64,000 nucleotides of DNA from Bryobacteraceae bacterium. Its GTDB lineage: Bacteria > Acidobacteriota > Terriglobia > Bryobacterales > Bryobacteraceae. The position numbers and the translations under genes were made by a program. Below, piece by piece: positions 48,593-56,403 of this stretch. The notes under the pieces are model-generated. The model was not told where the DNA came from. It searched no databases and worked only from the letters and a program-made list of their open reading frames with translations. The DNA is taken from positions 1 through 64,000 of the forward strand of contig JAHDVK010000025.1 in NCBI GenBank assembly GCA_023384675.1. Reading direction: 5' to 3'. Position 1 is the stretch's first letter. Each line of letters opens with the position of its first letter.

Positions 48593-49810
48593 ATGCCCGC
48601 CTTGCCCCGGCTGCGATACGACCTGGACTTCATGCCTTCGCCCCTGGAGGAGCGGCCCGGACTGTTGATCCGCGACACCTATGGATTCTCGGACGCGACG
48701 CTGATCCTGCCGCCGCCGCTCTTGCCGTTGTTGCGGCTGTTTGATGGAGAAAAGGACGAGCGCGAGCTGCATTACGCCCTCTACGAGATGACCGGCGAAC
48801 TCGACGTGGCGCCGGTTGCGCGGCATCTGATCGACTCGCTCGATCACGCCGGGTTCCTGCACAACGAGCGGTACGAGCAGATGCGCGGCGCCGCTCTCGA
48901 AGCCTTCGCCGCCCAGCCGGACCGGCCGGCGCGGTTTAGCGGCAACGGCGGTTATCCCGCGGACCAGCAGCAGTTGCGTACGCTCATGATGGAGCGCTAT
49001 CTGAACCCCGAAGGCGCGGCCGGGTCCCAGGACGCCCGCTATGGCGTCGCCGCGCCCCACGTCAGTCCCGAAGGCGGCTGGGAGAGCTACCGCGACGCCT
49101 ATCTCGCCCTGCCGCGCGAGGCGGACGGGCGCACGTTCGTGGTGCTGGGCACGTCGCACTACGGCCCGCCGGAGCGTTTCGGCCTGACGCGCAAGAACTA
49201 CACGACGCCCTTCGGCGCGGCGCAAACCGACCGAGAAGCCGCCGAATTCCTTCAGCGGCGCGCGCCCGCGGCCGTCGAAATGGAGGATTACTGCCACGCC
49301 ATTGAACATTCAATCGAATTTCAGATCGTCTTTCTGCAGGCGCTCTTTGGTCCGGAAGTGAAAGTGCTGCCCGTGCTGTGCGGCCCGTTCGCGCGCAGCC
49401 TGGATCAGGGCGGCCTGCCGGAGGAGGATGCGGGCGTCGCCGCCTTCCTGGATGCGCTGCGGGAGTGGCGCGCGGGCGCGGGCCGCAACGCTTTCTGGGT
49501 GTTGGGTGTGGATATGGCCCATATCGGCGGGCGCTACGGCGACCCGTTCGAAACGCAGGCGGGCGACGAGCGGATGGCCGAGGTGGAAGAGCGCGACCGC
49601 GCGCGGATCGCCGCGCTGGCGGGCGGCAGCGCGGAGGACTACTGGGCGCTGGTGCAGCCCAACCACGACGACCTGCGCTGGTGCGGTTCCGCGCCTTTGT
49701 ACACGTTTCTGCGCGCCGTACCCGAGGCCCGCGCGGAACTGCTGCGCTACCAGCAGTGGAACATCGACCCGCAAAGCGTGGTTTCGTTCGCGGCTTTGAA
49801 TTTCCAGTGA
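48593..49810 (+). CDS. AmmeMemoRadiSam system protein B (MEMO1 family)
   Basis: 405 residues from ATG at 48593. N-terminal ~120 residues are an extra domain with a winged-helix-like pattern (LRLFDGEKDERELHYALYEM) not found in the minimal family. The MEMO1 core begins near AAPHVSPEGGWESYRDAY: FVVLGTSHYGPPERFGLTRK, HAIEHSIEFQIVFLQ and VLGVDMAHIGGRYGDPFET, with His and Asp residues for metal binding. Related to LigB dioxygenases. Bacterial members go with an AMMECR1 and a radical SAM protein, neither of which is visible here. It precedes the microcompartment genes by 80 bp on the same strand; whether it belongs to them is uncertain. Confidence 0.85.
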   Translation: MPALPRLRYDLDFMPSPLEERPGLLIRDTYGFSDATLILPPPLLPLLRLFDGEKDERELHYALYEMTGELDVAPVARHLIDSLDHAGFLHNERYEQMRGAALEAFAAQPDRPARFSGNGGYPADQQQLRTLMMERYLNPEGAAGSQDARYGVAAPHVSPEGGWESYRDAYLALPREADGRTFVVLGTSHYGPPERFGLTRKNYTTPFGAAQTDREAAEFLQRRAPAAVEMEDYCHAIEHSIEFQIVFLQALFGPEVKVLPVLCGPFARSLDQGGLPEEDAGVAAFLDALREWRAGAGRNAFWVLGVDMAHIGGRYGDPFETQAGDERMAEVEERDRARIAALAGGSAEDYWALVQPNHDDLRWCGSAPLYTFLRAVPEARAELLRYQQWNIDPQSVVSFAALNFQ

Positions 49811-49890
49811 ACGGGATGGGCGGGCCGGTTGTGATACCGTGAAAGATTCCGGGGTTCCGCGGCAAGGCGCCCCGCAAAGCAGGAGGTTGG

Positions 49891-50193
49891 ATGGAAGCCC
49901 TCGGGATGATCGAAACCAAAGGCCTGATCGGCGCGGTGGAAGCCGCCGATGCGATGGTCAAGACGGCGAACGTGACGCTCACCGGCAAGGAGTTTGTCGG
50001 CGCCGCTTACGTGGTGGTGACGGTGCGCGGGGATGTGGGCGCGGTGAAAGCGGCCACGGACGCGGGCGCCGCCGCGGCGCGGCGCGTGGGCGAACTGATT
50101 GCCGTCCATGTGATTCCGAATCCGCACGAGGAGACCGAAAAGACGCTCCCCGGCTATAGCGCGAAGAAGAACGAGAAAGGTTCTCAGGGCTGA
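49891..50193 (+). CDS. Bacterial microcompartment hexameric shell protein (BMC-H)
   Basis: 100 residues, one BMC domain. The pattern is canonical: [60 protein letters not shown] and [16 protein letters not shown]. Six copies form a hexagonal tile with a central pore. The pore loop, GSG in EutM-like proteins, reads GAAY, so the pore is less polar than in common ethanolamine or propanediol shells. The C-terminal tail ([11 protein letters not shown]) is basic. AGGAGG four bases before the start gives strong translation. The next gene encodes an acylating aldehyde dehydrogenase. No pentamer (BMC-P) or tandem (BMC-T) gene is in the window. Confidence 0.95.
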   Translation: MEALGMIETKGLIGAVEAADAMVKTANVTLTGKEFVGAAYVVVTVRGDVGAVKAATDAGAAAARRVGELIAVHVIPNPHEETEKTLPGYSAKKNEKGSQG

Positions 50194-50194
50194 G

Positions 50195-50213
50195 GCGCGC
50201 CGCCTCGGCGCGC
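50195..50213 (+). promoter_or_regulatory. GC stem-loop between the shell and aldehyde dehydrogenase genes
   Basis: GCGCGCCG (50195-50202) and CGGCGCGC (50206-50213) form a perfect 8-bp stem with loop CCT, one base after the shell gene stop. It lies in the 69-bp intercistronic space. Without a T run it is more likely an mRNA-stabilising hairpin or a partial terminator that lets shell protein outnumber the enzyme. Confidence 0.55.
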
Positions 50214-50262
50214 ATCGGCAGAAACATGGAGGCCGCACGGGCGCTCCCTGGGGGAATGAGTC

Positions 50263-52107
50263 ATGTTGCAGGACGCTGACCTGGTTTCGGTCCAGGAGGT
50301 CCGAAGCAAGGTGGACGCCGCGCATGCCGCGTGGCAGATCTATCAGAAATATTCGCAGCAGCAGGTGGACGCCATCGTCGAGGCGATGGGGGCCCGTGCG
50401 CGCGCGCATGCCCGGCGGCTGGCCGAGATGGCGGTCAAGGAAACCGGCATGGGCAATGTCGAGGACAAGGTCGCCAAGAACCTGCTGAACGCCGACCTGC
50501 TGGTGCGCACGATCCGCGGCATGAAAACGGTGGGCGTGCTGCGCGAAATCCCCGAACTGAAGGTGCTGGAAGTGGGTGTGCCCGTGGGCGTGGTGGCCGC
50601 GATTCTGCCGACGACGAATCCCACGAGCACGGCGATTTACAAGGCGGTCATCAGTTTGAAGGCAGGGAACGCGGTGGTGCTGTCGCCGCATCCGCGCGCG
50701 AAGGCCTGCACGTGCGCGACGGCAGCGCTGCTGATCGACGCAGCGCGCGAGGCGGGAGCGCCTGAAGGCATCATCCAGTGCGTGAACAACCCCTCGCTCG
50801 ACGGCACTTCGGCGCTGATGAAGCACCCGAAGACCGGCGTGATCCTCTCGACGGGCGGGGCGGGCATCGTTCGCGCGGCCTATTCTTCCGGCAAGCCCGC
50901 GTTTGGCGTCGGTCCCGGCAACGTGCCGGTGCTGCTCGACCCGAGCCACGACATCGCCGAAGCCATCGCCAAGGTGGTGGACGGCAAGAGCTTCGACTAC
51001 GGCACCGTGTGCAGTTCCGAGCAGACCGTGGTGGCCGAGCGGGGCCTGCGTGACAAGATCCTCGCCGAATTGAAGGCGCGCGGCGCCTACCTGCTGGGCG
51101 ACGCGGAGCGGAAGTCGGTCGAGAAAGTTCTGTTCCGCCATGGCACGGCGGTGAGCGCCGAATGCGTGGGTCAATCGCCGCAGCGGATCGCGGAGATGGC
51201 CGGCATCAGCGTTCCGGCCGGCACGCGCATCCTGGTGGCGGAGATCGGCGGAGTGGGCAAGGCGCATCCGTTGTCGGCAGAGAAGCTCTCGCCCGTGCTG
51301 GCGCTGCTGTTTGTGGATTCCTTCGACGCCGCCTGCACGGCGTGCGAACAGATTCTGCAGTTTGGCGGCCTGGGCCACACCTGCGTGATCTTCGCGAAGG
51401 ACGAAGCGCGCGTGCGGGAGTTCGGCCTGCGCATGCCGGCATTTCGCGTGCTCGTGAATACGTCGTCGCCGCAAGGCTCGACGGGCATCACGACGGGCGT
51501 GCAGCCTTCGATGACGCTGGGCTGCGGCGCGATGGCGGGCAATATCACGTCGGACAACGTCGGCCCGCAGCATTTGATCAACATCAAGCGGATCGCCTGG
51601 GCGATTCGCACGCCCGCCGAAGCGTTTCCGGACGCTCCGCCGCCCGCCGCTGCCGGGGCCACAGTCGATAAGGATGCCCTGGTGGCCGCGGTGGAGAAGT
51701 ATCTGGCGCAGAAGGGCGTAGCGGTCACGGGCGCGAGCGTGGCGGAGGCCGTTGCGGCGGCCACAAAGCCGAAACCGGCTCCGTCCCCCCTCCGTCCCAC
51801 GATCGAGGGCGTGGTGGACCGCTTCCTGGCGACTCGGACAGCGGCTGCGGCGCCGGCTCCCACCTGTGGGTGTCCGTTGCCCGCGGCTGCGCCCTCTGCT
51901 CCCGCAGTGCCGCCGCCGGCGCCCCCGGCCGCCCCCGCGGCCGTGCCCGCACCGAAAATCGACATCGTGGACTTCGTCTGCGAGGCCGATGTGCGCGCGG
52001 CGATTCAACAGAAGAAGAAGATCTATGTCGGTCCGCGGACCATCATCACGCCGTCGGCTCGCGAGCTTGCGGGTCATGATGAGATCCTCGTGCTGGCCCA
52101 GCGCTAG
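50263..52107 (+). CDS. CoA-acylating aldehyde dehydrogenase (PduP/EutE-like) with long BMC-type C-terminal extension
   Basis: 614 residues; PduP/EutE are about 460. Core 1-455: cofactor region AAILPTTNPTSTAIYKAVIS, catalytic Cys250 in FDYGTVCSSEQTVV, and FGGLGHTCVIFAKDE. It turns aldehydes into acyl-CoA with NAD+. The extension has three parts: helix 1 (DKDALVAAVEKYLAQKGV, about 469-486), helix 2 (TIEGVVDRFLATRT, about 513-526), then a Pro/Ala-rich linker and a 50-residue end module (VDFVCEADVRAAIQQKKKIY and ITPSARELAGHDEI, about 565-614). Short amphipathic helices on linkers are typical encapsulation peptides, so the enzyme is probably a cargo of the shell encoded just upstream. The end module is not assigned. 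Confidence 0.92.
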   Translation: MLQDADLVSVQEVRSKVDAAHAAWQIYQKYSQQQVDAIVEAMGARARAHARRLAEMAVKETGMGNVEDKVAKNLLNADLLVRTIRGMKTVGVLREIPELKVLEVGVPVGVVAAILPTTNPTSTAIYKAVISLKAGNAVVLSPHPRAKACTCATAALLIDAAREAGAPEGIIQCVNNPSLDGTSALMKHPKTGVILSTGGAGIVRAAYSSGKPAFGVGPGNVPVLLDPSHDIAEAIAKVVDGKSFDYGTVCSSEQTVVAERGLRDKILAELKARGAYLLGDAERKSVEKVLFRHGTAVSAECVGQSPQRIAEMAGISVPAGTRILVAEIGGVGKAHPLSAEKLSPVLALLFVDSFDAACTACEQILQFGGLGHTCVIFAKDEARVREFGLRMPAFRVLVNTSSPQGSTGITTGVQPSMTLGCGAMAGNITSDNVGPQHLINIKRIAWAIRTPAEAFPDAPPPAAAGATVDKDALVAAVEKYLAQKGVAVTGASVAEAVAAATKPKPAPSPLRPTIEGVVDRFLATRTAAAAPAPTCGCPLPAAAPSAPAVPPPAPPAAPAAVPAPKIDIVDFVCEADVRAAIQQKKKIYVGPRTIITPSARELAGHDEILVLAQR

Positions 52108-52134
52108 CCCCTTCAGGCGAAGGAGACGCCAGTC

Positions 52135-52629
52135 ATGCGACCCAACCTTGATTCATTGACCGAAGAGATTCAACAATACCTCGCCGCCGAGCAGTTCATT
52201 GTGTTCCGCAGCCTGAGCCGGGCCGCCGACGGCCAGGCCTTTGTCTACTGGGACACCGGCCGCCACCCGGATTACAAAGCGTTCCTCGACTGTGCCCAGC
52301 AGCTTGGACTGCGGCTGATGCATTTCCACGCCCGCGAGTTTTCGCAGGCCCACCGCGAGGAGGCTCTCGACCAGCTCGAGGATGCCGACTTGCCACGAGA
52401 AGAAAAACGCACGCTGGCAAGGCGGATCGAGGAACTCGCCATCTACGAAGGCTTCACCTGCGCCGTCGAGCTGAGCTTCGACTACGAAGGGCGCATCTAC
52501 CTGTTCGAGATTCAAACCGAGTGGTACGAGGAATGGCACGACATCCTCGATGAGATCGAAGCGGCGATGCCCGACGATTTCAGCCCCGGCCTGGGCGGCG
52601 CCGGCGGCAGCTACTACTCGAATAACTAA
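52135..52629 (+). CDS. Conserved protein of unknown function next to the BMC genes
   Basis: 164 residues, AAGGAG upstream. No known motif. The N-terminal part mixes helix and strand (PNLDSLTEEIQQYLAAEQFI, FVYWDTGRHPDYKAFLDCAQ); the middle is acidic and helical (EEALDQLEDADLPREEKRTL); the end is strand-rich (ELSFDYEGRIYLFEIQTEWY) and then a Gly/Ser tail (GLGGAGGSYYSNN). It is 27 bp after the aldehyde dehydrogenase and 8 bp before recJ, so it could belong to either. No signal peptide; probably cytoplasmic. Confidence 0.75.
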   Translation: MRPNLDSLTEEIQQYLAAEQFIVFRSLSRAADGQAFVYWDTGRHPDYKAFLDCAQQLGLRLMHFHAREFSQAHREEALDQLEDADLPREEKRTLARRIEELAIYEGFTCAVELSFDYEGRIYLFEIQTEWYEEWHDILDEIEAAMPDDFSPGLGGAGGSYYSNN

Positions 52630-52637
52630 GGGTGCGG

Positions 52638-54383
52638 ATGAGCCATTCCGCGCGCTGGGTTCTGCCTGAAATCGACGACGAGGGCGTGGAGCGCCTGGCG
52701 CGCCAGTGCGGGCTCGAGGCCCCCGCGGCTCGGGTGTTGTGGACGCGCGGGTTGCGGGAAGCCACCGCCGTCGAACCGTTTCTGCATCCCAAGCTGTCGG
52801 ACCTCGAGGATCCCTTCCAGTTGCGCGGCATGGAAGCGGCCGTCGAGCGTGTTCTGCGAGCTGCCAGCGCGGGCGAGCGCATCCTGATCTATGGCGATTA
52901 CGATGTGGATGGGACCTCATCGATCGTCATCCTCAAGCTGATGCTCGAGCGCCTGGGCGCGACGGCCGATTTTCACATCCCCAACCGGCTGAAGGACGGC
53001 TACGGCATCCAGACCGAGGTGCTCGAAGAGGCGGCGCGCGCGGGCGCGAGCCTGCTGATCAGCGTGGATACCGGCATCCGCGCCCTCGAACCCCTGCGCC
53101 GGGCCGCGGAACTGGGCCTCGATGTAATCGTCACCGATCATCATTTGCCTGAAGACGAACTCCCGCCCGCCGTCGCGATTCTCAATCCCAATCAGCCGGG
53201 ATGCGCGTATCCCAACAAGGCGTTATGCGGCGCGGGCGTCACTTTCAAGCTGATTCAGGCGCTGATGGAGCGCGCCGGCATGCCGCCGGACCGCATCGTG
53301 AAGCTGTCGGATTCGTTGCTCGTGCTGGTGGCCATCGCGACGGTCGCCGATGTCGTGGGTCTGACCGGCGAGAACCGCGTGATCGTCAAGCGCGGCCTCG
53401 AGGGCCTCGCGCGCACCCGCAACAAGGGCCTGCGCGCGCTGCTCAACGCCGCCGGGCTGGAGCTTGGCGATCCCATCTCGGCCACCGATGTCGGCTTCCG
53501 GCTCGGCCCCCGCATCAATGCCGCGGGCCGCATGGACCACGCCGCCGACGTGATCGAACTCTTTCTGACCCCCGACGAGCATCGCGCGCATGAAATCGCG
53601 CAACGGCTCGATGCTTTGAACTCCGAACGCCAGCGCACCTGCGAGGCCATCGTCGAACAGATCTTCGCCGAACTCGGCGATCCCCCGCTGCCGCCCGAAA
53701 AGGCCGGCCTGGTGTTCTACAACCCGGAATGGCACCGCGGCGTGGTAGGCATTGTGGCCAATCGCGTCGCGGAGTCCTACCACCGCCCGGCGCTGGTGCT
53801 CGGGCGCGACGGCTCCACCGGCATGGCGCAGGGCTCCGGCCGTTCCATTCCAGGCTTTCACCTGCTTGCGATTCTGGAATCCATGGCGGATGTGTTCGAC
53901 CGCTTCGGCGGCCACCGCGCCGCGGTCGGAGTGACGCTGCGCGCCAGCCGCGTGGATGAGCTGCGCGAACGCTTCAACGAGGCCGTGGCGCGCGCGCTGA
54001 CAAGCGAGGAACTGGCCGGCGAGATCCGCTTCGACGCCCCGCTCACGCTGTCCGAACTGACGCCCGGCGCCGCCGGCCAGGTGCTCCAGATGGCTCCCTT
54101 CGGCTTTGGGAATCCCGCGCCGCTGTTCTATGTGCCCGGCGTGGTGATCGAAGAGCCTGTGCAGCCTTTCGGTTCGGGTCAGGACCATCTGCGGGTTCGT
54201 CTGCCCGCCGGCAACGGCCGCTTCATGACCGCCAAGGCCTGGCGATTTGGTCCCCGGGCCGACGAACTCGCTCCCGGGCGGCGTGTGGATCTGGCGCTGA
54301 CCATCGACCAGGATTTGTACTCGCTCAAACGCGGCTACAGCGGCTGGTGCGTCACGCTACGCGACGTGCGGCCAGTCCGCTAA
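52638..54383 (+). CDS. recJ: Single-stranded-DNA-specific exonuclease RecJ
   Basis: 581 residues from ATG at 52638; GTG at 52632 is an alternative. DHH phosphoesterase motifs: IYGDYDVDGTSSIVIL (DxD), VDTGI, VIVTDHHLPED (DHH), and GFRLGPRINAAGRMDHAADV. The DHHA1 part carries VGIVANRVAES and GSGRSIPGFHLLAIL with FGGHRAAVG, and an OB-like end. RecJ digests 5' ends of single-stranded DNA in RecFOR recombination, mismatch and base excision repair. Length is standard. It is followed, 98 bp later, by the nitrilase-family gene. Confidence 0.96.
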   Translation: MSHSARWVLPEIDDEGVERLARQCGLEAPAARVLWTRGLREATAVEPFLHPKLSDLEDPFQLRGMEAAVERVLRAASAGERILIYGDYDVDGTSSIVILKLMLERLGATADFHIPNRLKDGYGIQTEVLEEAARAGASLLISVDTGIRALEPLRRAAELGLDVIVTDHHLPEDELPPAVAILNPNQPGCAYPNKALCGAGVTFKLIQALMERAGMPPDRIVKLSDSLLVLVAIATVADVVGLTGENRVIVKRGLEGLARTRNKGLRALLNAAGLELGDPISATDVGFRLGPRINAAGRMDHAADVIELFLTPDEHRAHEIAQRLDALNSERQRTCEAIVEQIFAELGDPPLPPEKAGLVFYNPEWHRGVVGIVANRVAESYHRPALVLGRDGSTGMAQGSGRSIPGFHLLAILESMADVFDRFGGHRAAVGVTLRASRVDELRERFNEAVARALTSEELAGEIRFDAPLTLSELTPGAAGQVLQMAPFGFGNPAPLFYVPGVVIEEPVQPFGSGQDHLRVRLPAGNGRFMTAKAWRFGPRADELAPGRRVDLALTIDQDLYSLKRGYSGWCVTLRDVRPVR

Positions 54384-54481
54384 CCGGCGCAAACCCGTCA
54401 AAAAGCCCTGTCACCAGCCCCGACGGGGCCCTTATCAACTCGTCGCCGTATGCTACGATGATGGGACTTTCTGGGCCGGAC

Positions 54482-55330
54482 ATGCGCTCTCTCCTTACAG
54501 CACTTGTTGTTCTCGCCAACTCTGTTGTTCTCGCCCAGCCACCCGCCGAGAAGTCCTTCGTCCTTGCCGCGCTGAGCCTCACGCCCGAACCCTGGGACAA
54601 ACAGGCCAACTATGCCAAGCTCGAGCGCTTCGCGCGCCAGGCCGCGGCCCAGGGCGCGCAGGTGATCGTGGCCCCCGAAGGCTATCTCGAAGGCTATGTC
54701 GGCAATCAGCACCGCACGCCCGGCCTCACGCGGGAACGCTACGCCGCCGAAGCCGCCGAACCGCTCGACGGCCCCCTCATGCGGCGCGTGCGCTCGCTTG
54801 CCGTCGAACTGAAGGTTTACCTGATGACCGGCTTCGCCGAACTGCGCGACGGCCGCGTCTTCAATTCCGCCGTCATGTTCGGGCCGGACGGCGCGATCGT
54901 CCTCCATTACTCAAAAAGCCACACCATGAACGACGAACCCTTCAACACCAAGGGCGTCGAGTTTCCCGTGGCCGCCACCGAGTACGGCCAGTGGGGCGCG
55001 CTGATCTGCTTCGACCGCCAGGTGCCCGAAACCGCCCGCATTCTCGCCTTGAAAGGGGCTGACATCCTCTTCGTCCCCGCCTGGGGCGGCTACGGGGAGA
55101 TGAACGACCTGATGATGCGCGTCCGCGCCTACGAGAACGGCGTCCATCTCGCCTTCGTCCATCCGAAACGCGCGCTGTTGATCGACGCGGGCGGCACGAT
55201 TCTCGCGCAGAACGACGGCGAACACGACCAGATCGTCCTCGCGCGCTTCACCACGCCGTCGCGCCGCAAAGGCTCCCTGCTGCAGTACCGCCGCCCGGAA
55301 CTGTATCGCGACCTCACCCAGCCCCGCTAA
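54482..55330 (+). CDS. Secreted nitrilase-superfamily carbon-nitrogen hydrolase
   Basis: 282 residues from ATG at 54482, where a signal-like segment starts (MRSLLTALVVLANSVVLAQP); longer frames are not supported. The catalytic triad residues are visible: Glu in VIVAPEGYLEG, Lys in LHYSKSHTMN and Cys in ALICFDRQVPE. The family hydrolyses amides or nitriles. An exported member is less common; it may act on periplasmic amides. The stretch upstream to recJ contains no other gene. The FNR-like gene follows 45 bp later, possibly in the same transcript. Confidence 0.88.
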   Translation: MRSLLTALVVLANSVVLAQPPAEKSFVLAALSLTPEPWDKQANYAKLERFARQAAAQGAQVIVAPEGYLEGYVGNQHRTPGLTRERYAAEAAEPLDGPLMRRVRSLAVELKVYLMTGFAELRDGRVFNSAVMFGPDGAIVLHYSKSHTMNDEPFNTKGVEFPVAATEYGQWGALICFDRQVPETARILALKGADILFVPAWGGYGEMNDLMMRVRAYENGVHLAFVHPKRALLIDAGGTILAQNDGEHDQIVLARFTTPSRRKGSLLQYRRPELYRDLTQPR

Positions 55331-55375
55331 GGATCGCCGCCCCCGGCCCGCGCATCTTAATAACTGGGGAAACAG

Positions 55376-56065
55376 ATGCAAGCCATCCTGGTGGAATCGC
55401 GCGAAATCGCGCCAGAAGTGAGGCACTTCGTCTTCGAAGCCGGCGACCTGGAGCGGCTGTCATTCACGCCCGGACAGTTCGTCTCGTTCAGCGATCTGAT
55501 CGGCGGCAAGAAAGTCACGCGGGCCTACTCCATCGCCTCCGCGCCGGACGGCAAGCGCTTCGAGTTGTGCCTCAACCGCGTGAGAGAAGGTCTCTTCTCT
55601 CCCCGCCTGTTCGGCATGCGGCCGGGCGAAAGCGTCGAAATGCGCGGCCCACTCGGCTATTTCACCCCGAAACAGCCATTCCGCGACGCCGTTTTCGTCG
55701 CCACCGGCACCGGTATCGCGCCCTTCCGCTCCTTCCTCCGCGCACCAGAATTGCTGGAGCAAGGCGCGGCCATCACTCTTCTGATGGGCGCGCGCCACGA
55801 AGAAGGGCTGCTCTACCGGGCGGAGTTCGAAGAACTGGCCGCCCGCAACCCCCGCTTCCGCTTCGTCCCCACTCTCACCCGGCCCCCGGCGGCGTGGAAC
55901 GGGCGCGCCGGCCGCGTCCAGGCCCACCTCGAAGAGGCCCTCGGCGGGCGCGGCGATGTGGACGTCTACATCTGCGGCCTCAAGGCGATGGTCGACGATG
56001 TGCGCGCGCTCCTGAAAGAAAAAGGCTTCGAAAGGCGACAAATCGTTTACGAAAAGTACGACTGA
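55376..56065 (+). CDS. Ferredoxin/flavodoxin-NADP+ reductase-like flavoprotein
   Basis: 229 residues. FAD-binding RAYSIASAPDGKRFELCL (RxYS motif), SVEMRGPLGYFTP, and the NAD(P)-binding half with VFVATGTGIAPFRSFLRA and VYICGLKAMVDDVRALLKE. The C-terminal aromatic is Tyr in YEKYD. It moves electrons between NAD(P)H and a ferredoxin or other carrier. Downstream lies a ferredoxin-dependent type sulfite/nitrite reductase, so electron supply to that enzyme is plausible but unproven. No iron-sulfur domain is fused to it. A small membrane protein gene follows 28 bp later. Confidence 0.9.
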   Translation: MQAILVESREIAPEVRHFVFEAGDLERLSFTPGQFVSFSDLIGGKKVTRAYSIASAPDGKRFELCLNRVREGLFSPRLFGMRPGESVEMRGPLGYFTPKQPFRDAVFVATGTGIAPFRSFLRAPELLEQGAAITLLMGARHEEGLLYRAEFEELAARNPRFRFVPTLTRPPAAWNGRAGRVQAHLEEALGGRGDVDVYICGLKAMVDDVRALLKEKGFERRQIVYEKYD

Positions 56066-56093
56066 AGCCCCCAGGAGGCGTACAATTTGAGAG

Positions 56094-56351
56094 ATGTCCC
56101 CGAGGGTGAAGAACTGGATCGTACTCGCCGTTGCCGTGATACTGGTCTTCGGCGTCACCGTGGCGATCGGCCTGAGACTGGCGCCGCAGCCGCACACCGA
56201 TACCGATTACCTGGTGATCGGCTCCATCGCCACGCTGCTCGCGCTCGCGGCGCTGTTTGGCGTGCTGCTCATCACCTTCTTCAAATCGCCCGGAGCGCTG
56301 GTCCGGCGGCGGCAACGCCGCGCCGAATCCGACACAACTCCGGCCGAATAG
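56094..56351 (+). CDS. Small two-helix membrane protein
   Basis: 85 residues with two hydrophobic helices (WIVLAVAVILVFGVTVAIGL and YLVIGSIATLLALAALFGVL) and a charged, basic C-terminal tail (RRRQRRAESD). No known family. It lies between the FNR-like gene and the sulfite/nitrite reductase gene and may share their transcript. Alternatively a short region of chance hydrophobicity; the clean start, gene spacing and codon use favour a real gene. Confidence 0.6.
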   Translation: MSPRVKNWIVLAVAVILVFGVTVAIGLRLAPQPHTDTDYLVIGSIATLLALAALFGVLLITFFKSPGALVRRRQRRAESDTTPAE

Positions 56352-56403
56352 CCCCCATCCATACTTTGTTGATAGAGATTGGGATTTATGCTAGCGTAGA
56401 GGT

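Noticed and set aside
48593-49810. MEMO1-family gene as part of the microcompartment
   Set aside because: It is close and on the same strand, but the family is widespread without BMC genes and has no targeting peptide, so I kept it separate.
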